Assembly: GCA_964537525.1 (NCBI GenBank)
Contig: CAZIAB010000054.1
Coordinates: forward strand, 1 to 5,158
Length of the DNA stretch: 5,158 bases
DNA from: CAYMDJ01 sp964537525
Lineage (GTDB): Archaea > Aenigmatarchaeota > Aenigmatarchaeia > QMZP01
Direction of reading: 5' to 3'
Shown here: in pieces, positions 1 through 5,158 of the stretch
How positions within the stretch are numbered: the stretch's first letter is position 1
How the letters are laid out: each line of letters starts with the position of its first letter
The notes under the pieces: generated by a model
Databases searched by the model: none
What the model saw: the letters and a program-made list of their open reading frames with translations, nothing else
Told to the model about the DNA's origin: nothing
Translations under genes and position numbers: made by a program

Positions 1-2720
1 GCGTCCTTTCCTGATGCCATCACCAGGGATGAGGTGTCTGACATGTGTTTGAGGTGCGACTCTTCCTCTTCGCTGAGCTTCTTCCTGGATATCCTCCTGT
101 GGACGAGGTCCTGCGCCTCGAGGATGTATTTCCTGGGCACGATGCTTATCAGGCCTGCGCCGCACCTGGGGCAGACCGGCTTCTCGGGGAAGTCCCTGGC
201 AGGGACGATGGTGCCCCAGTTCCCGCATTGATTGCAGACCAGGCCCAGTTCTGTGTCCAGGAGCCTTTTCTTGAAGATGGCGAATATCTCCCCCTCCGGC
301 CTGTCAGGGGCGATGATTTCATACTTCCGGTGGATTGCCATCTCGCCAATCGGGGAGGGGCCCTTGCGGACCTCCAGCTTGAGCTTTCCCTGGTTCAGGG
401 ATTTTATGACCTCAGAGGCTCCGGGGACATCCAGCTTCTCCTGAAAGACCTCGTTGAGTGCCTCCCTGAACGGGGGAGTGTTCCGGTAGACGTCGAGAAT
501 CTTCCTTATGTAGGCCTTGCCGTATTCGGCGTCCCTTGAGATTATGCCGAACCTCTTGCAGACGTGGATGAACCTCCACGTGAAGAGCTCTGTGTTTGGG
601 ACGCTTATGCTCATTATCATCTCAGGGGTCTCTGGCTTGAGCATCCTGAAGGTATCGAGGATTTCCTTCCAATATCCCAGGGCCTGGACGCGGAACATTA
701 TGCGGTAGGGGTCTGTCTGGAGGCCCACGGAGCCGAGCTTCGCGGTGAGGATGCTGGATATCGTCCTTCCTATGGTGTCGTTTATCAGGGAGCCCCAGCA
801 GGTGTTGAAGATTACCCAGTATTCCTCGCCGTCTGTGAAGTATTCCACCAGGACGTGCTTGTCGTCGGGGACGAAGCCGTAGGACGTCTGCTTCTTTATC
901 GTGTCGTAGAGCTTATCCGCGACGTCGGGGTTTATGCCGTGTTTCTCGGCAAGGGTCTTTATGACGGTCTCTCTCTTGTGCTTTTTCGAGAGGGTTGCAA
1001 TTTCCGCCCTTAGTTTGCCGACGCCCTGGGCGACCTCATAGGGAACCGGGATTAACTCACCCTCCCAGGCGGGTATGGCAGCGCTTATCCCTCCTATTGC
1101 TTCCACGTTTATCCTGGATTTGCCTATGTCCAGGATTTTCCAGGCCTGGCCCTTGCAGATGAACGAGGTCCCAGGGGAGCCGTGTAGCGCGATGAACTCG
1201 GCGTCCAGCGTCCCCACCGGACGGTTGGAGATGATGTCAAAGACCTGGTAGTTCTTTATGTCAGGTATCGTGGAGAGGTTGAAGTAGTAATGCTGGAAGG
1301 CCCGGGATTTCCTCCGCAGGACGACCTCCTCGTGGAACCTGTCATTGACCCACATGAGGCCGAGTCTCTGGAGCATGGTGGCTGTCTCCATGAACTCATC
1401 GAAAGTCAGATTCCTGTAGGGATAGGCCCTCCTTATTATGTCATAGGCCTTCCTGGCAGGGATGTTGTATTCCTCCAAGGCGAGTCCCAGTATCTGGTGG
1501 GCCAGGACGTCGAATGCCTTTCCGTACATCTTCGTCGGCTCTACCCAGCCCTCCCTGGCGAGGTCGGTGATTATGGTGGACTCGAAGGAGTCGTCTGACT
1601 CTCCGCTGATTATTATCCCCTGGGATGTCCTTGAGAGGGAGTGGCCCGAACGGCCAACCCTCTGGAGGAACTTGGAGACCTGTCTCGGGGACTGGTACTG
1701 GATGACGAAGTCTATGGCTCCTATATCTATCCCCAGCTCCAGGCTCGAGGTGCATATCAGGCCCTTTATCTCGGACCTTTTGAAGCCCTTCTCTGCCTCC
1801 ATCCTCACGTCCTTGGAGAGGGAGGAGTGGTGCGTCTCAACGGGGAGGTCCTTCTCCGCGGCCTTTATCCTGGAGGAGAGGACCTCTGCGAACTCCCTGG
1901 TATTGGTGAAGGTGAGGACTGCCTTCCTGCTCTTTATCAGGCTTATTATCCTCCTGAGGCGGGCAGCCGTCTCAGGGGCGACGTGCAACCTTCCGGCGGT
2001 TGAGAAGTCTGATTTCATTGGTTTCGGGGATTCCACCCTCATGGTTATCCTCTTGGTCTTTATGGAGTCGAGGACCTTGCACGTCTTCCTGTCCAGGGAG
2101 AAGAACTTCACGACCTTCTCCGGGGAGCCAATCGTTGCGGAAAGGGCGATTACCTGGGGGACAGGGGCGTTCATGCTGGATGAGGAAATCAATTCCTTTA
2201 AACGTTCCAGGCCGACGGTGAGCTGGAGGCCCCGCTTGTTGGAGACCAGCTCGTGGACCTCGTCGAGGACGACGTAGCGGACGTTCTTGAGGTGCTCTCG
2301 CATCAGCTTTCCCGTGAGCATTGCCTGGAGGGTCTCTGGGGTGGAGATGAGCATGTCCGGAGGATTCTCCGCCTGCATCTTCCTCTCGTACTGGGTGGTG
2401 TCGCCGTGCCGGACGGATACGTCCATCTCGAGGTGGTTGGCCCACCACATTATCCTGTCCATGAGGTCCCTGTTGAGGCTCCTGAGCGGGGTTATGTAGA
2501 GGATGGACATTGGCTTGGGTTTGTCACGAATCCAGAGGTCGAAGATGGGGAGCATGCAGGCCTCTGTCTTCCCTGAGCCGGTCTCTGACAGCGAGAGGAT
2601 GTTGTGGCCTGCCAGGACCTCGGGGATGACCATCTCCTGGATTGGGGTCGGTCTCCTGAACCTTTCGGCTACCAGTTTCTTGAGTTCAGGTTCCAGTCTG
2701 GCGAATACGTCCTTAGCCAT
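1..2720 (-). CDS. lhr: Lhr-family superfamily 2 ATP-dependent helicase, partial (C-terminus beyond window)
   Basis: This is a large DExH helicase of the Lhr family, which unwinds or remodels DNA, RNA or hybrid duplexes and is linked to repair and RNA metabolism. The 906 visible residues are read directly from the minus strand with no stop or frameshift. The first RecA domain (about 1-205) has a Q-motif-like RPTPIQ (23-28), Walker A ETGSGKT (46-52), motif Ia TPLRSL (77-82), STPETL (126-131), DEVH (153-156) and SAT (194-196). The second (about 210-390) has TFTNTRE (270-276), TSSLELGID (324-332) and QRVGRSGH (353-360). A winged helix and an Lhr-associated domain follow, with the family-typical VGTLD and PAWEGE segments. 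Near the end lies a zinc ribbon, C829-x2-C832 and C850-x2-C853, as I recall seen in some archaeal Lhr subgroups. The ATG at 2720 is preceded by GTGAGG only three bases away, a poor ribosome binding site; an in-frame GTG at 2729 is a possible alternative, and an in-frame stop lies at 2745-2747. Family assignment is firm; subgroup and substrate are not. Confidence 0.95.
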   Translation of the reverse strand, partial: MAKDVFARLEPELKKLVAERFRRPTPIQEMVIPEVLAGHNILSLSETGSGKTEACMLPIFDLWIRDKPKPMSILYITPLRSLNRDLMDRIMWWANHLEMDVSVRHGDTTQYERKMQAENPPDMLISTPETLQAMLTGKLMREHLKNVRYVVLDEVHELVSNKRGLQLTVGLERLKELISSSSMNAPVPQVIALSATIGSPEKVVKFFSLDRKTCKVLDSIKTKRITMRVESPKPMKSDFSTAGRLHVAPETAARLRRIISLIKSRKAVLTFTNTREFAEVLSSRIKAAEKDLPVETHHSSLSKDVRMEAEKGFKRSEIKGLICTSSLELGIDIGAIDFVIQYQSPRQVSKFLQRVGRSGHSLSRTSQGIIISGESDDSFESTIITDLAREGWVEPTKMYGKAFDVLAHQILGLALEEYNIPARKAYDIIRRAYPYRNLTFDEFMETATMLQRLGLMWVNDRFHEEVVLRRKSRAFQHYYFNLSTIPDIKNYQVFDIISNRPVGTLDAEFIALHGSPGTSFICKGQAWKILDIGKSRINVEAIGGISAAIPAWEGELIPVPYEVAQGVGKLRAEIATLSKKHKRETVIKTLAEKHGINPDVADKLYDTIKKQTSYGFVPDDKHVLVEYFTDGEEYWVIFNTCWGSLINDTIGRTISSILTAKLGSVGLQTDPYRIMFRVQALGYWKEILDTFRMLKPETPEMIMSISVPNTELFTWRFIHVCKRFGIISRDAEYGKAYIRKILDVYRNTPPFREALNEVFQEKLDVPGASEVIKSLNQGKLKLEVRKGPSPIGEMAIHRKYEIIAPDRPEGEIFAIFKKRLLDTELGLVCNQCGNWGTIVPARDFPEKPVCPRCGAGLISIVPRKYILEAQDLVHRRISRKKLSEEEESHLKHMSDTSSLVMASGKD

Positions 2721-2744
2721 AATCCTCACGATATGTAATTCATG

Positions 2745-2752
2745 TTATAATA
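2745..2752 (-). promoter_or_regulatory. Candidate TATA box for the lhr gene
   Basis: On the minus strand this reads TATTATAA. Its centre is about 28 bases upstream of the helicase ATG at 2720. Archaeal TATA boxes are usually centred about 26-27 bases before the transcription start, so this position predicts a leaderless or nearly leaderless mRNA, in keeping with the weak ribosome binding site. The region is AT-rich, so a chance match is possible, and the TATATATAA further upstream is a competing candidate that would give a leader of roughly 45 bases. Confidence 0.45.
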
Positions 2753-2776
2753 CCTAATGTGGGTGCTTCATTTGGG

Positions 2777-2796
2777 TATAACAGTGTTATATATAT
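2777..2796 (-). promoter_or_regulatory. Perfect 15-bp palindrome overlapping an alternative TATA box
   Basis: On the plus strand 2777-2791 reads TATAACA-G-TGTTATA, a perfect inverted repeat with 7-bp arms around a single G. It overlaps a TATA-like run, ATATATATAA on the minus strand (2796 down to 2787), that could drive the helicase gene. A palindrome lying on a TATA box is a common arrangement for an archaeal repressor site, so this may be an operator. The AT-rich arms make a fortuitous palindrome plausible, and no regulator can be assigned. Confidence 0.35.
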
Positions 2797-2836
2797 CGGG
2801 ATAAATTCATATCCAGATGTATATGGAAGACACACT

Positions 2837-2845
2837 ATAAAAAGA
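2837..2845 (-). terminator. T-rich tract after the HEPN stop codon, possible terminator
   Basis: Directly after the HEPN TAA stop (2846-2848) the minus strand reads TCTTTTTAT, with five consecutive T. Archaeal transcription often ends at such oligo-T stretches without needing a hairpin, and I see no strong stem before it. The same bases also resemble a TATA box (TTTTTATA), so the tract could instead belong to an upstream promoter for the helicase gene with a leader of about 90 bases. Confidence 0.4.
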
Positions 2846-3226
2846 TTACTTTGTCCTGTCCTTGACCCACTCAATGAACCTTTTTGCCCTGACCAGGATG
2901 AGGTATGAATCCTCTTTCCTGCTTTCTGCCTGGGTGTAGCCGAACCTGCCTCTCTTCTCGAGCGCCTCTGCAACAATCTCCTTCTTGGATTCCTTCCCCA
3001 TGGACGCCTCAACGTGCAGGCGGATGGCTTCCCTGTGGTCCTTGCTCGCCCTCCTTCCCAGGGCAAAAACGCAGAATGCGTCGTTTGTCAGGATTATCGC
3101 CTGGGACGAATCGAACGTGGAGGCATTGAATCTTCCCTTCTGGTAATTCTCCAGCGCTGAATGATAAAACTCGTCCGCTTTCTGGAGGAACTTATCTGAC
3201 TCCTCCTTTCTTACGTCCTTTGCCAT
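2846..3226 (-). CDS. HEPN-domain protein, probable RNase toxin of a HEPN/MNT pair
   Basis: A 126-residue, soluble, mostly helical protein that I assign to the HEPN fold; these are often metal-independent RNases in toxin-antitoxin, abortive infection and CRISPR systems. The visible pattern is a first helix, KFLQKADEFYHSAL (12-25), the turn KGRFNAS (30-36), a long second helix with SSQAIILTNDAF (40-51), then GRRASKDH (57-64). R59-x4-H64 (or R58-x5-H64) fits the HEPN catalytic pattern Rx4-6H, although its place after the second helix resembles SAV_6107-type HEPN proteins more than the late RN-x3-H-x-Y motif of HepT. A third helix region (79-91) and a charged C-terminal helix (103-124) follow. 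The ATG overlaps the end of the upstream nucleotidyltransferase gene by 16 bases, indicating translational coupling, and AGAGGT lies six bases before it. Toxin activity is inferred from pairing and fold; a non-catalytic HEPN or a nucleotide-binding accessory protein are alternatives. Confidence 0.78.
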   Translation of the reverse strand: MAKDVRKEESDKFLQKADEFYHSALENYQKGRFNASTFDSSQAIILTNDAFCVFALGRRASKDHREAIRLHVEASMGKESKKEIVAEALEKRGRFGYTQAESRKEDSYLILVRAKRFIEWVKDRTK

Positions 3227-3801
3227 ATCATTACCTCTGGTTCTTTGCCATAAATTAATTTGTGCCTTGCTACCACGTTCAGGATGAATTCCTCGCCGTG
3301 CATTGCCTTGTTCCTGAATTCCTTGATGTCCATTGTTATTATGGACACATGAAAGCCGAATGTCTGGGTCAGCTCACCGACAATCCTGTATACATCGCTC
3401 TCGTCAATCTTCTTTTCATGAATGAGCAGGAAATCAACATCGCTTCCGTGTTTGATTCCGTTAAGGGCCGAACCGAAGAGGACGACGCTGACTGGGTGGA
3501 GTTTCCTGGTTTTTGATATCACTGCCTTTTCTATTCCCGAAAGCAAAACCCTGTCCTGCATAAGATACTTGACGAGGGTTTTTGTCGTGGTGTTTGAGGC
3601 CAGGGTGTATAGCGCACTCCTTCCGGCATCCCTTCTTTCCAGGAACCCGTCCCTCTGGAGCTCTCTCATACATTCGCTTGCCCTCGATTTCGATATTTTA
3701 AGCGTCCTGGAGACTTCAGAAACCGTCATCGTTTTCCTCTGCTCGGCAAAAAGCCTGGCTATCCTAATCTTCACCTTCGTATCGAGTATTTCCTCAAGCA
3801 T
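3211..3801 (-). CDS. Winged-helix DNA-binding protein fused to an MNT-type minimal nucleotidyltransferase, probable antitoxin/autoregulator
   Basis: A 196-residue two-domain protein. Residues 1-70 form a winged helix: helix 1 LDTKVKIRIARLF (6-18), TVSEVSRTL (26-34), recognition helix SKSRASECMRELQRDG (37-52), and a wing FLERRDAGRSALYTL (53-67). Residues 103-187 form a DNA polymerase beta-type minimal nucleotidyltransferase domain, with VVLFGSALNG (106-115) and SDVDFLL (120-126), giving G110-S111 and D121-x-D123, which bind nucleotide and metal in the family. The later strand, HVSII (151-155), has no Asp where a third metal ligand is usual, so transferase activity may be weak or absent. MNT proteins next to HEPN genes act as antitoxins; in MntA-HepT the transferase AMPylates the toxin. 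Here the winged helix suggests binding to the tandem palindromes upstream, but that is inferred. The ATG at 3801 is chosen because the winged helix begins there and an in-frame stop (3808-3810) lies just before it. No Shine-Dalgarno sequence is visible, consistent with a leaderless start. It overlaps the HEPN gene by 16 bases. Confidence 0.9.
   Translation of the reverse strand: MLEEILDTKVKIRIARLFAEQRKTMTVSEVSRTLKISKSRASECMRELQRDGFLERRDAGRSALYTLASNTTTKTLVKYLMQDRVLLSGIEKAVISKTRKLHPVSVVLFGSALNGIKHGSDVDFLLIHEKKIDESDVYRIVGELTQTFGFHVSIITMDIKEFRNKAMHGEEFILNVVARHKLIYGKEPEVMIWQRT
3233..3238 (-). promoter_or_regulatory. Ribosome binding site of the HEPN gene
   Basis: The minus strand reads AGAGGT followed by six bases and then the ATG at 3226. 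This matches the archaeal Shine-Dalgarno core (GGAGGTGAT) well and lies inside the coding region of the upstream gene. It supports the chosen ATG over the out-of-frame ATG five bases earlier, and contrasts with the upstream gene, which has no such site. Confidence 0.75.
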
Positions 3802-3820
3802 GTTAATTTATTGGTTTAGG

Positions 3821-3828
3821 TATTTAAA
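3821..3828 (-). promoter_or_regulatory. TATA box of the HEPN/MNT operon
   Basis: The minus strand reads TTTAAATA, close to the archaeal TATA consensus, centred about 24 bases before the ATG at 3801. This predicts transcription starting at or very near the start codon, giving a leaderless mRNA, which agrees with the lack of a ribosome binding site. The spacing is at the short end of normal. A second TATA-like ATAAAT sits in the centre of the adjacent palindrome (3834-3839) and would give a leader of roughly ten bases. Confidence 0.6.
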
Positions 3829-3867
3829 TGTTCGATTTATCGAACATATGTTCGATTTATCGAACAT
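3828..3867. promoter_or_regulatory. Two perfect tandem copies of a 20-bp palindrome, probable double operator
   Basis: Positions 3828-3847 and 3848-3867 are identical and directly abutting. On the plus strand each reads ATGTTCGAT-TT-ATCGAACAT, a perfect inverted repeat with 9-bp arms around a TT centre. The junction between copies forms an 18-bp perfect palindrome of its own (3839-3856), so the block can also be read as four alternating half-sites of ATGTTCGAT. The 20-bp period, nearly two helical turns, would place two bound dimers on the same DNA face. The array touches the TATA box and lies 27-66 bases before the winged-helix/nucleotidyltransferase ATG, where a bound protein would block TBP/TFB. 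Position and symmetry argue for an operator bound by a dimer, most simply the winged-helix protein encoded just downstream. The other flanking gene, gatB, only ends here, so it is an unlikely target. Confidence 0.8.
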
Positions 3868-3886
3868 AATCCAATCTTGCCAGAAT

Positions 3887-5158
3887 TCATTTCAAAAGTT
3901 TTATGAGGGCTTTCCTTATCTCCGTGGCGTCGACCTGGCCCCTGGTCTCTTTCATGACCAACCCAACGAGGAAGTGGAGTGCCTTCTCCTCACCGGATTT
4001 GTAATCGTCAACGGCTTTCTGGTTCTTCTTCAGAACGTCATTTATGATTTTGTCGATGTCGAGCTTCGCCTTCTCCAGCATGTATTTCTTGGTTATGTCC
4101 TTCGCGGGTTTCCTGTCCTCCACCATCTTCCTCATCGCAATCTCGGCGTTCCTGTCCGTGAGCTTCCCTGCCTCGAACATCCGGATTAGTTCCGCTATCC
4201 ATTCCTTCTTCAGCTTTGAGTCGCGGAACCTCAGGCCGTGCCAGTTGAGCGTCTTGAGGAGATATATTCCAATCCACGTCCCCGCGACCTTGGGGTTGGA
4301 TTTCATGGCAACGAACTCGAAGAGCTCTGCGATGTCCCTGTCAGAGACCAGGGATTCGGCCATCTTCCCGGAGAGATGGAACCTCTTCACGAACATGGCC
4401 TGCTTCTGGTCGGGCAACTCCGGAAGGCTTCTCTTCAGCTTCCTTGCGAGGCCGTCGAGGGAGTCGATCTTCGTGAGGTCGGGCTCGAAGATGTATCCAT
4501 AGTCTTCCTCTGTCTCCTTTGTCCTCATCTCCTTGGTGACGCCGGTATCGGGGTTCCACATCCTGGTTGACTGGAGGATTTTTCCTCCTCTCTTGATGAC
4601 GCCCCTCTGCCTGGTTATCTCGTAGTTGAGGGCCTGCTCTATCTCCTTCGTGCCCGTGATGTTCTTGACCTCCACCCTCTTCCCTCCGGAAAGGGAGATG
4701 TTGGCATCAGACTTTATCACGGCCCTTGACGAGGAATCATAGACCCCGAGATACTCGAGGATGCTGGCGAGCTTCTGCAGGAAGATTCTTGCCTCCGCGG
4801 GAGAGGAGAAGTCCGGCTCTGTCACTATCTCTATGAGGGGGATTCCAGCCCTGTTGTAGTCAAGAAGGGTGTGCCTCCCACCAAGCCCACCGACGTGGAC
4901 AATCTTGGAGGGGTCCTCCTCCATGTGGACCCTCCTTATCCTGACCTTCTTGCCGGACGCCGTGACGTGTCCACCCTCGGCAATCGGAATCTCGTACTGG
5001 GTTATCTGGAAGTTCTTGCTCATGTCAGGATAGAAATACGTCTTCCTGGAGAAGAAGGTCTCCTTCGCGATGGCGCAGTTGAGGGCGACAGCGACCTTGA
5101 GGGCCATCTCAACCACGGCTTTGTTGGCCCTTGGCTTGCTTCCCGGAAGGCCGAGGCA
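3887..5158 (-). CDS. gatB: Aspartyl/glutamyl-tRNA(Asn/Gln) amidotransferase subunit B, partial (N-terminus beyond window)
   Basis: GatB is the tRNA-binding and kinase subunit of the GatCAB complex, which converts Asp-tRNA(Asn) and/or Glu-tRNA(Gln) to the amidated forms using ammonia released by GatA. The visible 423 residues begin at CLGLPGSKP, whose Cys is the last ligand of the zinc motif in this family, so about 50 residues are missing relative to a usual length near 470-480. The GatB N-terminal catalytic domain shows TYFYPDMSKNFQITQYE (visible residues 40-56), IAEGG (59-63), VHMEED (77-82), LLDYNRAGIPLIEIVTEPD (98-116) and SDANISL. The C-terminal YqeY-like domain (about 275-423) has NQKAVDDYKSGEEKALHFLVG and ends with a TGA at 3887-3889. 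No AspRS-like insertion is seen, so this is GatB and not archaeal GatE. An in-frame GTG at 5116 is internal, because the family similarity continues upstream of it to the window edge. No clear T-tract follows the stop, so some read-through into the next operon is possible. Confidence 0.97.
   Translation of the reverse strand, partial: CLGLPGSKPRANKAVVEMALKVAVALNCAIAKETFFSRKTYFYPDMSKNFQITQYEIPIAEGGHVTASGKKVRIRRVHMEEDPSKIVHVGGLGGRHTLLDYNRAGIPLIEIVTEPDFSSPAEARIFLQKLASILEYLGVYDSSSRAVIKSDANISLSGGKRVEVKNITGTKEIEQALNYEITRQRGVIKRGGKILQSTRMWNPDTGVTKEMRTKETEEDYGYIFEPDLTKIDSLDGLARKLKRSLPELPDQKQAMFVKRFHLSGKMAESLVSDRDIAELFEFVAMKSNPKVAGTWIGIYLLKTLNWHGLRFRDSKLKKEWIAELIRMFEAGKLTDRNAEIAMRKMVEDRKPAKDITKKYMLEKAKLDIDKIINDVLKKNQKAVDDYKSGEEKALHFLVGLVMKETRGQVDATEIRKALIKLLK

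Noticed and set aside
45..1013. Plus-strand open frames at 45-539 and 564-1013
   Set aside because: Antisense to the C-terminal half of the helicase, where the minus strand encodes coherent Lhr sequence including the zinc ribbon.
1462..2277. Plus-strand open frame of 271 codons
   Set aside because: Entirely antisense to the helicase RecA domains; the minus-strand frame carries the conserved motifs, and the plus frame is a by-product of its codon bias.
2799..2825. Further short inverted repeats (GGATA/TATCC and CATAT/ATATG) in the helicase upstream region
   Set aside because: Five-base arms in AT-rich DNA are expected by chance and do not align with a promoter element.
2740..3066. Minus-strand open frame of 108 codons overlapping the HEPN gene in another frame
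   Set aside because: Arginine- and serine-rich translation with no domain pattern; the overlapping HEPN frame has the proper ribosome binding site and helical pattern.
3828..3867. CRISPR-like or mobile-element repeat
   Set aside because: Only two copies, directly abutting with no spacer, each an internal palindrome, and placed at a promoter; this fits an operator and not an array or terminal inverted repeats.
3828..3867. Hairpin terminator for gatB
   Set aside because: The palindromes could fold in RNA, but no T-run follows on the minus strand, and the symmetry and exact duplication fit protein binding better. A secondary role in stopping gatB transcripts cannot be excluded.
3422..4189. Long plus-strand open frame of 255 codons
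   Set aside because: It runs antisense across two unrelated, well-supported genes (nucleotidyltransferase and gatB) and the operator region, and its translation shows no recognisable domain.
5114..5116. GTG as the start of gatB
   Set aside because: The frame stays open to the window edge and the upstream residues CLGLPGSKP match the GatB zinc-motif region, so the true start lies outside the window.

Overview
The window reads as a piece of an archaeal chromosome with four genes, all on the minus strand, transcribed from right to left: gatB (N-terminus off the right edge), a winged-helix/nucleotidyltransferase gene, a HEPN-domain gene, and an Lhr-family helicase gene (C-terminus off the left edge). 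Archaeal origin is supported by TATA-like boxes at about the right distance from two start codons, by at least one start with no Shine-Dalgarno sequence, by heavy use of AGG and ATA codons, and by an archaeal-type Lhr helicase with a C-terminal four-cysteine zinc ribbon. I cannot place it more precisely; a euryarchaeal or DPANN lineage is possible.

Layout. 3887-5158 is the C-terminal part (423 residues) of the aspartyl/glutamyl-tRNA amidotransferase B subunit. 3802-3886 is a short intergenic region with two perfectly repeated 20-bp palindromes next to a TATA box. 3211-3801 encodes a protein with an N-terminal winged helix and a C-terminal MNT-type minimal nucleotidyltransferase domain. It overlaps by 16 bases the HEPN gene at 2846-3226, which has its own good ribosome binding site. 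2721-2845 is an AT-rich intergenic region with a T-tract after the HEPN stop, a 15-bp palindrome and candidate TATA boxes for the helicase gene. 1-2720 encodes 906 uninterrupted residues of the helicase.

How the genes relate. The two middle genes form a compact HEPN/MNT pair, the layout of a toxin-antitoxin module: an RNase-type HEPN toxin and a nucleotidyltransferase antitoxin. Here the antitoxin also carries its own DNA-binding domain, and its promoter carries a striking double palindromic site, so autoregulation by direct binding is the natural reading. This pair is more AT-rich than its neighbours and sits between two housekeeping-type genes for tRNA-dependent amidation and nucleic-acid unwinding, consistent with an inserted accessory module. 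The main point of interest is the combination of the tandem operator, the wHTH-MNT fusion without an obvious third catalytic acid, and a HEPN partner lacking the tyrosine that is modified in the characterised MntA-HepT system.
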